Numbered from the stretch's first letter, positions 9,783-19,820 are shown. The stretch is DNA of 33,288 nucleotides from Verrucomicrobiota bacterium (GCA_003972865.1 QOAX01000295.1:1-33288); one strand, 5' to 3'. Made by a program: numbers and translations. Notes: a model not told the origin generated them from the sequence alone.

Positions 9783-10715
9783 ATGAATCGGGACAAACTC
9801 GGCAGCAACCTGTTACTGCTCATCACCAGCACCATCTGGGGCTTCGGTTTCGTGGCGCAGGAAATGGGCTCGGCGCATCTTGGCCCGAACGCCTTCAACG
9901 GCATGCGCTACTCACTGGGAGTGGTGTGCCTGCTGGTGATCCTGCTGGCGTGGCATCGTGGGAAAGCAATGGACGGCTTCCGGTCCCGCGACTGGGTGAA
10001 GGCCAGCCTCAGCGCCGGGCTGTTCCTGTTCCTCGGCTCGCTGTTGCAGCAGGCGGGGATAGGCGATGAGGCCACCGGGGCCGGCAAGGCGGGATTCATC
10101 ACCGGGCTGTACGTGGTGATCGTCCCGGCACTTGGCTTGATGGTGGGCCACCGGACAAATTTGCAGACGTGGGCCGGCGTGGTGCTGGCGACGGTGGGGC
10201 TGTGGCTGCTGAGTTTCAAGCAGGCCGATGCGCAGTGGGCGATCGGTCAGGGCGACCTGCTGGTGTTCTTCGGGGCGTTTTGTTGGGCGGGACATGTGCT
10301 GGTGATCGATCGGTTCACCAATCGCGTATCGTCCCTGCATTTGGCCATCGGGCAAGTGACGGTGTGCGCCGGGGCAAGTTGGGGGGTTGCGGCGTTCAGT
10401 GAACCGTTGAAATTGGCCAAGTTTCAGGCGGCGTTCATGCCGGCGCTTTACCTCGGCGTGATGTCGATCGCCATCGCATTCACGCTGCAAATCATCGGCC
10501 AGCGAAAGGCGCACCCGACCCATGCCTCGATCATTTTCGCGATGGAGGCCGTGGTGGGCGCGTTCGCCGGCTGGCTGATCCTGCACGAAAAACTGACCGA
10601 GCGGGAACTGACCGGCTGCGTGCTGATGTTCTGCGGGATGGTGCTGTCGCAGTTGCCCGTTCGCCTCATCCGCCTCGGCCTCACGCGCCGGGCGAACCAC
10701 AAGCCGCCTGCCTGA
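9783..10715 (+). CDS. EamA/DMT-family transporter
   Basis: About ten hydrophobic segments; ITSTIWGFGFVAQEMG and second-repeat AMEAVVGAFAGWLILHEKLT. Confidence 0.88.
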   Translation: MNRDKLGSNLLLLITSTIWGFGFVAQEMGSAHLGPNAFNGMRYSLGVVCLLVILLAWHRGKAMDGFRSRDWVKASLSAGLFLFLGSLLQQAGIGDEATGAGKAGFITGLYVVIVPALGLMVGHRTNLQTWAGVVLATVGLWLLSFKQADAQWAIGQGDLLVFFGAFCWAGHVLVIDRFTNRVSSLHLAIGQVTVCAGASWGVAAFSEPLKLAKFQAAFMPALYLGVMSIAIAFTLQIIGQRKAHPTHASIIFAMEAVVGAFAGWLILHEKLTERELTGCVLMFCGMVLSQLPVRLIRLGLTRRANHKPPA

Positions 10716-10717
10716 GT

Positions 10718-11119
10718 TCAGGAATCACTTACCAACAGTTCATCCTTCACCAATGCCCTCGCCTTCTCGAGCGGCTCGGCGCTGACGGCGATGGCGCCCC
10801 AGTCGCCGTGATGCTGGACGAGTCGCATGCTGCGCACCTGCAGGTTGGCGTCCCGGAAGCGCTTGGCCAAGTGGGCGATGGCGCCGGGCTCGTCTTTCAC
10901 GCGAACCACAAGCGCGTCCTCGGTGATGGCATTCCAACCGGCGTTGCGCAGGACGCGCAGGGCGCGGTCGTACTGATCCACCTTGAGCATTACCATACCC
11001 ATGTCGTCGATTTTCTTGGCGTCGAGCGACTCGATGTTGATGTCGTTGCTGCCGAGCGCCGAGGTAATGTCGGCGGTGAGTCCGTTGTAATCCTTGGTGA
11101 CGATGGTGATCTGGTTCAT
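10718..11119 (-). CDS. Tandem ACT-domain protein
   Basis: MNQITIVTKDYNGLTADITSALGSNDINIESL...VVRVKDEPGAIAHLAKRFRDANLQVRSMRLV: two ACT-like units. Confidence 0.8.
   Translation of the reverse strand: MNQITIVTKDYNGLTADITSALGSNDINIESLDAKKIDDMGMVMLKVDQYDRALRVLRNAGWNAITEDALVVRVKDEPGAIAHLAKRFRDANLQVRSMRLVQHHGDWGAIAVSAEPLEKARALVKDELLVSDS
10860..10871. repeat. Iterated palindrome CGCTTGGCCAAG
   Basis: Exact core. Confidence 0.8.
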
Positions 11120-11168
11120 GATGAGTGGAGGGCGATGTCAGCAGCAACAATCTGCACGGCAAGCTGTC

Positions 11169-11193
11169 ATTTGTCGAGTATTGTTCGACAAAT
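11169..11193. promoter_or_regulatory. Operator-like perfect dyad in a divergent intergenic region
   Basis: ATTTGTCGA-GTATTGT-TCGACAAAT, 9-bp perfect arms, 7-bp spacer. Confidence 0.55.
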
Positions 11194-11231
11194 CCCTTTG
11201 CTTCGCCCGGGGGCGGATTTAGGTTCCGCGC

Positions 11232-14200
11232 GTGATCGGATTGCCTCGCAGGCTGCTTTTGATTCTGCCGCTTGGCCTGCTGGCAACGCTTTTCCCCGGC
11301 TTGGCCAAGGGGCTCGAGTGGCAGGAGGCGGCCGGGCATCGCTTGGCTAAGCTCACGCTGCCGGCGCAGGGGCGGACCGGCTTCACGCAGCTCCCGACGG
11401 CCGCGCTTGGAATTCAGTTCACCAACCGCGTGTCGAGGGCGACGTTGGCGCGTCGTTCCAACCTCACGAACGGCTCGGGCGTGGCGCTTGGGGATGCCAA
11501 CGACGACGGTCTGTGCGACATCTACTTTTGCCGGCTCGAGGGCGACAACGAACTGTATCTCAACCAGGGCGGCTGGCGATTCCAACTCGCGCCCAACGCC
11601 AACGGCGCGGCGGCGGCCGGGCACCTGACGCGCGGCGCGGCATTCGCCGACGTGAATGGCGACGGGTCGTTCGACCTGCTGCTCACCACGTTTCGCAAGG
11701 GCACACTTTGCCTGCTGAACGACGGCAAGGGGCAGTTCACCGACGCCACGGCCAAAGCCGGCTTGGAGAGCCGAACCTCCGGCACGACGCTGGCACTGGG
11801 TGACGTGGATCGCGACGGCGATCTCGACCTGTACGTGGCCAACTTTGGAGAGCTGGCGCTGCTGCGCGATGGCGGGTCGTTCGCGGTGCGGCGGGTGGGC
11901 GGCAAGTCGGTTGTGACAGGACAACACGCCAAGCGGCTGAAGATCATCAACGGCAAGCTGATCGAGTTTGGCGAGACGGACGCCTTTTATCTCAACGACG
12001 GTCACGGCGTGTTTCAGCGCGTGCCGTGGGGCGACGGGCGATTTGTCCGTTCCGATGGCCAGCGGCTCGCCGAGCCGCTCGACTTCGGCTTGTGCGTGCA
12101 GATGCGCGACATCAACGGCGACGGCTTCGCGGACATTTACGTCTGCAACGATTTCCAGACGCCGGACCGGTTCTGGCTCAACGACGGTGCCGGGAAGTTT
12201 CGCGCGGCCGGCCCGGAGGCGGTGCGCTCGGTGGCCTACGCCTCGATGGGGGCGGACTTCACCGACATCGATCGTGACGGGCACACCGACTTTTTCGTGG
12301 TCGAGATGCTGAGCCGCGACGCGTCCACGCGGCTGACGAAAGCCAGCCCGAACAACCCGCTGCCCCCGGTGCCGGGCGGTGTTGCCACGCGCCTGCAGGT
12401 GGCGCGCAACACCCTGTTTTGGAATCGCGGCGACGGCACCTTCGCCGAGGTGGGCCGCTACGCCGGTGTCGAGGCGACCGACTGGTCGTGGCAGCCGGTA
12501 TTCCTCGACGTGGACCTGGACGGCTACGACGATCTGCTCGTCACCAACGGGCATCTGCACGATGTCAACGACCGCGACTCGCAGGCCCGTTACGCGCGCA
12601 TCCCCAAGGCCAAGCGCGAGCAGCTCGGTCTGCTGATGTTCCCGCCAAACACCACGGCCAATGTCGCGTACCGAAACCTGGGCGATTTTCGGTTCGCAGA
12701 GACGGGGCAGGCGTGGGGGTTCAACTCGCCGCAAATGTCCCACGGCATCGCCACCGGCGACCTCGACAACGACGGCGATCTCGACCTCGTCGTCAACTGC
12801 CTCAACCAGCCGCCGTTGATTTATCGCAACGACACGATCGCGCCGCGCGTGGCGGTGCAACTGCGCGGCCTGCCGCCGAACACCCACGGCATCGGCGCGC
12901 GCGTGACGGTGGCCGTCGACAACATTCGGCAGACGCAGGAGATCGTCGCCGGCGGCCGCTACCTCTCCGGCGACCAGCCGCTGCGGATGTTCGCGATGGG
13001 CACCGGCTCGCTGAAGCGATCGATCGAGGTTGCTTGGCCAAGCGGACGCCGGTCGTTTATCGCCAACCCGCAGCCGAACCACATTTACGAGATTGCCGAG
13101 CCAAGCGGCGAGTTACCGAAACCGGCCTTGGCCAGGCAGAAGCCGGAGCCATTCTTTGAGGACGCCAGCCGGCTGCTCAATCACGCGCACGTTGAGAACG
13201 ATTACGACGACACCGCTCTGCAACCGCTCTTGCCGCGGCGGCTCGACCGCCCGGGGCCGGGCGTGGCGTGGCTCGATTTCGACAACGACGGTGACGACGA
13301 TCTGCTGCTCGGTGCCGGTGCAGGCTCTGCAGTTGTGGTTTACCAAAACCTGGGCGACGGACGGTTCGGGGTCGTGTCGAGCGCCGCCGGCTTGAAGATG
13401 CCCGGCGACGTGGTGAGCGCCTGCGGCTGGGTGGACGGCAGTGGCCGGCGTACCTGGCTGGTGGCGGTGACAAACTACGAGTCGCCGCGATCCCGGGCGC
13501 GGCTGAGGACGTTCAAGAAAAGCGGCGGGCTGGCCCGTGGCGGCCAGTCGCTCGAGGGCATCATGCCGGGGCCGATCGCCGTGGCGGATGTCGATGCTGA
13601 CGGCGACCTCGACGTGTTCATCGGCGGCCGGGCGGTCACGGGGCATTATCCGCAGGCGAGCGTCTCGATGCTTTTGCGCAACACCACGCGGAGCCTCGAG
13701 CCGGCCGGCGGCACGCTGGGCCAGGCGCTTGGTCTCGTGAACGGCGCGGTGTTCAGTGATCTCGATGGCGACCGTTTTCCCGAGCTGATCGTGGCGACCG
13801 AGTGGGGGCCGGTGCGTGTCTTCAAGAACCAGCAGGGCACATTCAGCGAGGTGACCGAAGCGCTTGGCCTGGGCGGGTTGACCGGCCTCTGGCAGGGCGT
13901 GGCCACCGGCGACTTCGACGGCGACGGGCGCATCGACATCGTCGCCACCAACTGGGGACTCAACTCGTCGCTGCGGCCGAACGTCATCAATCCGCCGCGC
14001 CTCCACTATAATTTCACCGACTCGAGCGTGCCGACCTCGCTCATTCTCGCCGCCTGGGATGAACGGCTGAAACAATACCTGCCGAGCCGCGATCTGCCCG
14101 CGCTGTTTCGCGGCTATCCCGGCTTGCGCGGTGTGTTCCAGTCGCACCGCGAATTCGCCGGGGCCGGCGTGCTGAAGTTGATGGATCATCACCCGTCGCC

Positions 14201-14900
14201 GGCCCGGTCCGTGACCGCAGCGGTGCTGCAATCGATGGTGTTCCTGAATCGCAAGGAAGGCTTCGAGCCGAAGCCGCTGCCGCCGGAGGCGCAGTTGTCG
14301 CCGGCGTTCGGCGTGTCAGTCGGCGACCTCGACGGCGACGGAATCGATGACCTGTTCCTCGCGCAGAACTTCGCCGCGTTCCCGACCGACGCAGACCGGC
14401 TCGACGCCGGCCGCGGACTGTGGCTGCGCGGCCTTGGCCAGGCCAACTTCACGGCGGTGAAAGGCGACGAGGCCGGCCTGATAATGTACGGCGACCAACG
14501 CGCATGCGCCCTGGCCGACTACGACGCCGACGGCCGGCTCGACTTGGTCGTCACACAGAGCGGCGGGCGCACCCGGTTGTTCCGCAACAACAAAGCCAAG
14601 CCGGGCCTGCGCGTGCGCCTCGTTGGCGGCAAGCTGAATCCGGACGCCATCGGCTCGGCCGCCCGCCTGCACTTTGGCCAGGCGCAGGACGCCCCCACCG
14701 GCACTTGGCGCGAGTGGCAACTGGGCAGCGGCTACGGTTCGCAGGACGGCTTGGTCAAGGTCTTGGCCACGCCACAGCCGCCCAATGCCATCGAGGTTCG
14801 TTGGCCAAGCGGCAAAACGACGCGCACGTCGCTCCCAGCCGGCCTGACCGGGATCACCCTCACGCCGGACGGAAAAATTCTCGAACAGAAAACCAAGTAG
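11232..14900 (+). CDS. Large CRTAC1-like protein: FG-GAP/VCBS repeats with two ASPIC/UnbV modules
   Basis: Many DxDGDGxxD repeats and two UnbV-type ends (IEVAWPSGRRSFI; IEVRWPSGKTTRT). Confidence 0.88.
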   Translation: MIGLPRRLLLILPLGLLATLFPGLAKGLEWQEAAGHRLAKLTLPAQGRTGFTQLPTAALGIQFTNRVSRATLARRSNLTNGSGVALGDANDDGLCDIYFCRLEGDNELYLNQGGWRFQLAPNANGAAAAGHLTRGAAFADVNGDGSFDLLLTTFRKGTLCLLNDGKGQFTDATAKAGLESRTSGTTLALGDVDRDGDLDLYVANFGELALLRDGGSFAVRRVGGKSVVTGQHAKRLKIINGKLIEFGETDAFYLNDGHGVFQRVPWGDGRFVRSDGQRLAEPLDFGLCVQMRDINGDGFADIYVCNDFQTPDRFWLNDGAGKFRAAGPEAVRSVAYASMGADFTDIDRDGHTDFFVVEMLSRDASTRLTKASPNNPLPPVPGGVATRLQVARNTLFWNRGDGTFAEVGRYAGVEATDWSWQPVFLDVDLDGYDDLLVTNGHLHDVNDRDSQARYARIPKAKREQLGLLMFPPNTTANVAYRNLGDFRFAETGQAWGFNSPQMSHGIATGDLDNDGDLDLVVNCLNQPPLIYRNDTIAPRVAVQLRGLPPNTHGIGARVTVAVDNIRQTQEIVAGGRYLSGDQPLRMFAMGTGSLKRSIEVAWPSGRRSFIANPQPNHIYEIAEPSGELPKPALARQKPEPFFEDASRLLNHAHVENDYDDTALQPLLPRRLDRPGPGVAWLDFDNDGDDDLLLGAGAGSAVVVYQNLGDGRFGVVSSAAGLKMPGDVVSACGWVDGSGRRTWLVAVTNYESPRSRARLRTFKKSGGLARGGQSLEGIMPGPIAVADVDADGDLDVFIGGRAVTGHYPQASVSMLLRNTTRSLEPAGGTLGQALGLVNGAVFSDLDGDRFPELIVATEWGPVRVFKNQQGTFSEVTEALGLGGLTGLWQGVATGDFDGDGRIDIVATNWGLNSSLRPNVINPPRLHYNFTDSSVPTSLILAAWDERLKQYLPSRDLPALFRGYPGLRGVFQSHREFAGAGVLKLMDHHPSPARSVTAAVLQSMVFLNRKEGFEPKPLPPEAQLSPAFGVSVGDLDGDGIDDLFLAQNFAAFPTDADRLDAGRGLWLRGLGQANFTAVKGDEAGLIMYGDQRACALADYDADGRLDLVVTQSGGRTRLFRNNKAKPGLRVRLVGGKLNPDAIGSAARLHFGQAQDAPTGTWREWQLGSGYGSQDGLVKVLATPQPPNAIEVRWPSGKTTRTSLPAGLTGITLTPDGKILEQKTK
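11300..11309. repeat. Iterated palindrome CTTGGCCAAG
   Basis: Exact core; degenerate copy CGCTTGGCTAAGC at 11340. Confidence 0.75.
13032..13044. repeat. Iterated palindrome GCTTGGCCAAGCG
   Basis: Exact core. Confidence 0.8.
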
Positions 14901-14952
14901 CGTGTCACTTTACGGTGACGCCAATGGTGGTGCATGCTAGCTTTTTCGCGCG

Positions 14953-17115
14953 TTGAAACAGATTGCCCAATATCAGGACGGACGGCTGGAACTGCAGGAG
15001 GTGCCGCGTCCCGTCCCGCCGCCGGGCGGGGTGCTGGTGCGCACGACACACTCGGTCATCTCGATTGGCACCGAGAAGATGAAGGTCGAGCAGGCCAAGA
15101 TGAACCTGCTCCAAAAAGCCAAGGCCAGGCCCGATCAGGTTCGCAAGGTGATCGATACCGCGCGAAACATCGGCTGGAAATCCGCCTACGAAAAAGTGCG
15201 CAACCGTCTCTCCTCGCCGACGCCGCTGGGCTACAGCGCGGCCGGGATTGTCGAGGCGGTGGACGAGGGCAACTCCCGTTTTCGCGTCGGCGACCGTGTG
15301 GCCTGCGGCGGCGCCGAGTGCGCGTTTCACGCCGAGTATATCGCCGTGCCGGACATGCTTGCGGCCAAGGTGCCGGAGCACGTGCCGATGTGGCAGGCGG
15401 CCTACACGACGCTGCTCTCCATCGCGATGCAGGCGGTGCGCCAGACCGAGCCGCGGCTTGGCGACCGTGTGTTGGTGATGGGGCAGGGGCTGGTCGGCCT
15501 GTTGGTCACCGGCCTGCTCAAGGCCAACGGCGCGCGCGTCATGGCGGTGGATCTCGAGGAGTCTCGCCGTGCCCACGCATCCGCGATGGGTGCCGAGCGG
15601 GTGGTGGTTTCGACGTCGCAGGATTTGCAGAATGAAGTTCGGGAGTGGACAGACGGCCACGGCGTCGATGCCGCGGTTGTCTGTGTCGGCACCGACAGCA
15701 ACGCGCCCATCGAGCAGTGCGCCGACGCGTTGCGCGACCGTGGCCGCATGGTCGATGTCGGCATCACGAAGATTGAGTTGCCGTGGCGCATCTTTGCCAA
15801 CAAGGAACTCGACGTGCGTTTTTCGCGCTCATACGGCCCGGGCCGGTACGATCCGTCGTACGAATGGGGCGGCGCCGATTATCCGATCGGCTACGTGCGC
15901 TGGACCGAGCAGCGCAACTTTCAGGCTTGTTTGCACCTGTTGAGTGAGGGAGAGATCGACCTGGGTGCGATCACCACCCGGCACGTGAAATTCGGGGATG
16001 CGTTGCCGGTGTACCAGTCGCTTGGGGACGGTGGTTCGCAGGACGTCGGCGTGGTGATGGAGTACGGCGAACCGGACGACGCACCGGACCAGGCCGAAGC
16101 CAAGCCAGCCACCGAGCCGGCCGACATCCCGTCGGCCAGACGCTTGGCCAAGCCGGTGAACCGGCTCGACGTGATCGGTGCGGGCAACTTCGCCCGGACG
16201 ATGCTGCTGCCGAGTCTCAAGGGCAGGATTCCGCTTGGCACGATCGTCAACAACACCGCGCTCAGCGCGAACCACGTGCGCGACAAGTTCGGCTTTGCCG
16301 AGGCGGCGAGCGACCCCGCGGCCGCGCTTGGCCAGGCGGGCGATGGCGCGGTGCTGATCGGCACGCGCAATCACCTGCATGCGCCGATGGTGATGGCCGC
16401 GCTCAAGTCGGGGCGGCATGTATTCGTCGAGAAACCGCTCTGTCTTTCGCGCGCCGAGCTAGATGAAATCGACGCGACGATTGCGGATCATCCGCAGAGC
16501 GTGCAGGTCGGGTTCAACCGCCGCTTCGCCCCGGCAAGCGTCGAGTTGAAGCGGCGGCTCGACCGTGTTCCGGGCCCGAAGTCGGCCAGCTACCGCGTGT
16601 ACGCCGGCAAGCTCGATGCCGGCCACTGGTACGCCAACCAGGACGAGAGCGGCGGGCGCGTCATCAGCGAGGGCTGCCACTTCCTCGACTACTTTTGTTT
16701 CCTGTTCGGCTCGCGGCCGGTGCGCGTCACGGCGCAGAGCACCTGGTCGGCCGGCGGGGCGCCGCCGTTGCCGGACAGCGTCACGGCGCAGGCCGAGTTT
16801 GCCGACGGCTCGAGTGGGCAGCTGATTTATTCCGCCGAGGGCGACACCACCTATCCCAAGGAGCATTGCACGGTTTACGGTTCCGGCATCGTGGCGGACA
16901 TCACCAACTTCCAGTCGCTGGCGATTTACCAGCGCGGCTCGAGGAAGCGGTTCCGATACAGTTCAAAGGGCCACGCCGAGCAGATGGCCGCGTGGCTGGC
17001 GTTCCTGCGCGGCGAGGCGGAGCACCCGCTGCCGTACGCTGGGGCGCGGCAAAGCATGCGGCTCACGTTCGCCGTGCTCGAGTCGATCCGCGAGGCCCGC
17101 TCGGTGGAGGTTTGA
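14953..17115 (+). CDS. Bi-domain oxidoreductase: zinc-type alcohol dehydrogenase fused to Gfo/Idh/MocA dehydrogenase
   Basis: TTG start. N-terminal MDR features (GYSAAGIVEAV, VLVMGQGLVGLL); C-terminal IGAGNFARTMLLPSL...GRHVFVEKPLCLS. Confidence 0.88.
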   Translation: MKQIAQYQDGRLELQEVPRPVPPPGGVLVRTTHSVISIGTEKMKVEQAKMNLLQKAKARPDQVRKVIDTARNIGWKSAYEKVRNRLSSPTPLGYSAAGIVEAVDEGNSRFRVGDRVACGGAECAFHAEYIAVPDMLAAKVPEHVPMWQAAYTTLLSIAMQAVRQTEPRLGDRVLVMGQGLVGLLVTGLLKANGARVMAVDLEESRRAHASAMGAERVVVSTSQDLQNEVREWTDGHGVDAAVVCVGTDSNAPIEQCADALRDRGRMVDVGITKIELPWRIFANKELDVRFSRSYGPGRYDPSYEWGGADYPIGYVRWTEQRNFQACLHLLSEGEIDLGAITTRHVKFGDALPVYQSLGDGGSQDVGVVMEYGEPDDAPDQAEAKPATEPADIPSARRLAKPVNRLDVIGAGNFARTMLLPSLKGRIPLGTIVNNTALSANHVRDKFGFAEAASDPAAALGQAGDGAVLIGTRNHLHAPMVMAALKSGRHVFVEKPLCLSRAELDEIDATIADHPQSVQVGFNRRFAPASVELKRRLDRVPGPKSASYRVYAGKLDAGHWYANQDESGGRVISEGCHFLDYFCFLFGSRPVRVTAQSTWSAGGAPPLPDSVTAQAEFADGSSGQLIYSAEGDTTYPKEHCTVYGSGIVADITNFQSLAIYQRGSRKRFRYSSKGHAEQMAAWLAFLRGEAEHPLPYAGARQSMRLTFAVLESIREARSVEV
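16141..16153. repeat. Iterated palindrome CGCTTGGCCAAGC
   Basis: Exact core; near-copy CGCTTGGCCAGGCG at 16325-16338. Confidence 0.8.
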
Positions 17116-17117
17116 GA

Positions 17118-17342
17118 ATGGAACTCAAGACGGTGTTTCGGGCGTTCAACTCGGCGGAGGCGCAGCTGGTTCGCTCGCAACTCGAGGCGGCCGAGTTCGA
17201 CGTGTTTGTCGCCGACGAGAGCAGCGCGCTGGCGGTTGAGTGTTATGTGCTCGGCGTGGGGGGCATCCGCGTGCAGGTGCCGGGGGATCGGGAGTCAGAG
17301 GCACGCGAGTTTTTGAAATCGTGCGGTCACCCGGTCGAATGA
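17118..17342 (+). CDS. DUF2007-like small protein
   Basis: MELKTVFRAFNSAEAQLVRSQLEAAEFDVFVADE...; ATGA overlap with the next CDS. Confidence 0.7.
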   Translation: MELKTVFRAFNSAEAQLVRSQLEAAEFDVFVADESSALAVECYVLGVGGIRVQVPGDRESEAREFLKSCGHPVE

Positions 17343-18718
17343 CAATCGCCCGCCGTAAACAGCTTGGCCAGCTTCAGCGCCGCTTGCCCAAGGGCACGCT
17401 GCGCACGGACGAACGCACGCTCCAGCGGCACGCCGGCGACAAATGGTCCGCCACAAACCCGCCCGACGCGGTGGCCTTCCCGCGCAGCGCCAAGGCGGTC
17501 GCGGAGATTCTCAAGTTCGCCAATCGGCACCGCATCCCGGTGACCGCGCGCGGCGCGGGGCAGGGCTATGTCGGCGGCTGCGTCCCGGTGCGCGGCGGCA
17601 TTGCGCTGAGCCTGGCCCGGATGAGGCGCATCCGGGAAATCAGCGGGAGCGACTTCGTCGCCGTGGTTCAGCCGGGCGTCATCACGGCCGAGTTGCAGGA
17701 CGCCGCCGAGGCGAAGGGACTGTATTATCCACCCGACCCGGCCAGCCGCGCGGACTGCAGTATCGGCGGCAACATCGCCACCAACGCCGGCGGCCCGCGA
17801 TGCCTCAAGTACGGTGTCACGCGCGACTATGTGCTCGGGCTCGAGGTCGTGCTGCCGGACGGCTCGATCGCGAAGCTCGGCGGGCGTTGCCACAAAAACA
17901 AAACCGGCTTCGACCTGGCGCGGTTTTTCGTTGGCTCGGAGGGTCTGCTCGGGATCGTCACCGGGGCGACGCTCAAGCTGCTGCCGCTGCCGCCGTTCCG
18001 GGCCTGTGTCGGCATGGGCTTCGGCTCGATGCGCCATGCCGCCCGGGCGATTCAGGCGATTTTCAAGGCCGGTTTTCTGCCGTCGGCGGTCGAGGTTGCC
18101 GATGCCTTTACGCTGGCGGCTGCACGGGAGCGCACCGGCAGCCGGTTGTTCGACGGCTGCAAGGCTCACTTGATCGTCGAGATCGACGGACAGGAAAAAT
18201 CGGTGCGCAGCGAGCTTGGCCAGTTGCAAAAACTGCTCAAGCCGTTCTCGCCGCTGAACACACAGAAAGGATTCGGCCAGGCGGGCGTCGAAAAATTTTG
18301 GCAGTTGCGCCGCGAGTTTTCGTACTCGTTGCGGGACACCGGCCTGACCAAGCTAAACAACGACATCGCCGTGCCGCGAGGCAAGCTCGAGCCAATGTTC
18401 AAGTTTGCCGGTCAACTGCAAAAAAAACACGGCATCCGCGTGGCCTGCTTCGGGCACGCCGGCGACGGCAACATCCACGTCAACCTGATGATGGACGAAA
18501 ACGATCCGGGGCAGGTGAGGCGCAGCGCCGCGGCGCTGGATGACCTGTTTCGCCAGGTGCTGGCGTGGGGCGGGGTGATCACCGGCGAGCACGGCATCGG
18601 CGTGGCGCGGTTGCCGTGGTGGGAACAGGCAACGTCGCCGGAGGCGCGGAAACTGCACACGGCGTTCAAGCGGGCAGTCGACCCGAACGGCATTCTCAAC
18701 CCTGGCAAGTTCGTTTAG
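17339..18718 (+). CDS. FAD-binding oxidase (GlcD / D-lactate dehydrogenase type)
   Basis: NPPDAVAFPRSAKAVAEILKFANRHRIPVTARGAGQGYVGG; CFGHAGDGNIHVNLM; GEHGIGVARLPW. Confidence 0.9.
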   Translation: MTIARRKQLGQLQRRLPKGTLRTDERTLQRHAGDKWSATNPPDAVAFPRSAKAVAEILKFANRHRIPVTARGAGQGYVGGCVPVRGGIALSLARMRRIREISGSDFVAVVQPGVITAELQDAAEAKGLYYPPDPASRADCSIGGNIATNAGGPRCLKYGVTRDYVLGLEVVLPDGSIAKLGGRCHKNKTGFDLARFFVGSEGLLGIVTGATLKLLPLPPFRACVGMGFGSMRHAARAIQAIFKAGFLPSAVEVADAFTLAAARERTGSRLFDGCKAHLIVEIDGQEKSVRSELGQLQKLLKPFSPLNTQKGFGQAGVEKFWQLRREFSYSLRDTGLTKLNNDIAVPRGKLEPMFKFAGQLQKKHGIRVACFGHAGDGNIHVNLMMDENDPGQVRRSAAALDDLFRQVLAWGGVITGEHGIGVARLPWWEQATSPEARKLHTAFKRAVDPNGILNPGKFV

Positions 18719-18720
18719 CG

Positions 18721-19404
18721 ATGGAGTTCGACCGGTTCACCCACGAGCGGGAGCGCCTGGCCAAGGGCTGCGAGCGGATCGCCGGGGTGGACGAGGCCGG
18801 TCGCGGGCCGCTGGCTGGACCGGTGGTCGCGGCGGCGGCGGTATTTTCTCCCGAACACATTCGCGCCGGGCTGCCCAAGCCGCTGGACGAGGTGAACGAC
18901 TCGAAAAAGTTGAGCGCCAAAAAACGGGAGTCGCTCTTCGAGTTGCTTCGGTCGCTGGACGGGTTCGAGTTTGGCATCGCACTCGTCGAGCCGGCGGAGA
19001 TCGACCGGATCAATATTTTGCAGGCGACGCACCGGGCGATGAACGGGGCGTTGGCCGCGCTTGGCCAGGTGCCAGGGCATGTGCTGGTCGACGGTCGGCC
19101 GGTGGCGTCGCTTGGCCAGGCGCAGACGGCGTTCGTGAAGGGCGATTCGCTGAGCTACTCGATCGCTGCGGCGAGTATTATGGCCAAGGTGACGCGCGAC
19201 CGGATGATGATGGAACTCGACCGCGAATTTCCCGGCTACGGCTTCGCTGCGCACAAGGGCTACGGCACGCGTGAGCATCTCGATGCGTTGACGAGGCTGG
19301 GGCCGTGCCGCGAGCACCGGCACAGCTTCGCGCCGATCAAGCCGGGGCCGCAGCTTGGCCTGTTCCCGGGGGAGGCGATCGATGAGCCTGTGGCGCACAG
19401 TTAA
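18721..19404 (+). CDS. rnhB: Ribonuclease HII
   Basis: IAGVDEAGRGPLAGPVVAAAAVF; SIAAASIMAKVTRDRMM; GYGFAAHKGYGTREH. Confidence 0.94.
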   Translation: MEFDRFTHERERLAKGCERIAGVDEAGRGPLAGPVVAAAAVFSPEHIRAGLPKPLDEVNDSKKLSAKKRESLFELLRSLDGFEFGIALVEPAEIDRINILQATHRAMNGALAALGQVPGHVLVDGRPVASLGQAQTAFVKGDSLSYSIAAASIMAKVTRDRMMMELDREFPGYGFAAHKGYGTREHLDALTRLGPCREHRHSFAPIKPGPQLGLFPGEAIDEPVAHS

Positions 19405-19810
19405 ACGGGCGCTTGGCCTGTGGCGCGAGCCGGAGCATCTGCGCCGGGGCCGGGTCGGCGAGGCGGCGGCCAGGCGGCATCTCAGGCGGGCCGGACTGAA
19501 GTTTCTCACCGCCAATTACCGCACCAAAAGCAGCGAGATCGACCTCCTGTTTCGCGACGGCGACTGTCTGGTGTTCGTCGAGGTGAAGACGCGGACGGAG
19601 GGCGGCTGGACCCGGCCCGCCGCCGCGGTGGATCAGCGCAAGCGCGGGCTGATTGGCCAAGCGGCGAAGGAGTACCTGCGACGGCTTGGCAACCAGGAGA
19701 CCAAGTTTCGCTTCGACATCGTCGAGGTGCTGTTGCTCGACGGCGAGGTGAGCGAGGTGCGACATCTGCCAAACGCCTTCCCGCTGACGAACCCCAAGCG
19801 CCCCCGCTGA
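19382..19810 (+). CDS. yraN: YraN/UPF0102 family endonuclease-like protein
   Basis: RGRVGEAAARRHLRRAGLKFLTANYRTKSSEIDLLFRDGDCLVFVEVKTRT. Confidence 0.9.
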   Translation: MSLWRTVKRALGLWREPEHLRRGRVGEAAARRHLRRAGLKFLTANYRTKSSEIDLLFRDGDCLVFVEVKTRTEGGWTRPAAAVDQRKRGLIGQAAKEYLRRLGNQETKFRFDIVEVLLLDGEVSEVRHLPNAFPLTNPKRPR

Positions 19811-19820
19811 TTAGTGGGGG
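19801..19820 (+). terminator. Hairpin overlapping the yraN stop codon
   Basis: CCCCCGCT-GATT-AGTGGGGG (one G-T pair); no clear T-tract, so weak. Confidence 0.3.

Noticed and set aside
10740-13082. 780-aa minus-strand ORF
   Set aside because: Antisense shadow of the UnbV gene; low-complexity R/A/H/V composition and spans into the real ACT gene in another frame.
13113-14231. 372-aa minus-strand ORF
   Set aside because: Antisense to FG-GAP repeats; composition typical of high-GC shadow frames.
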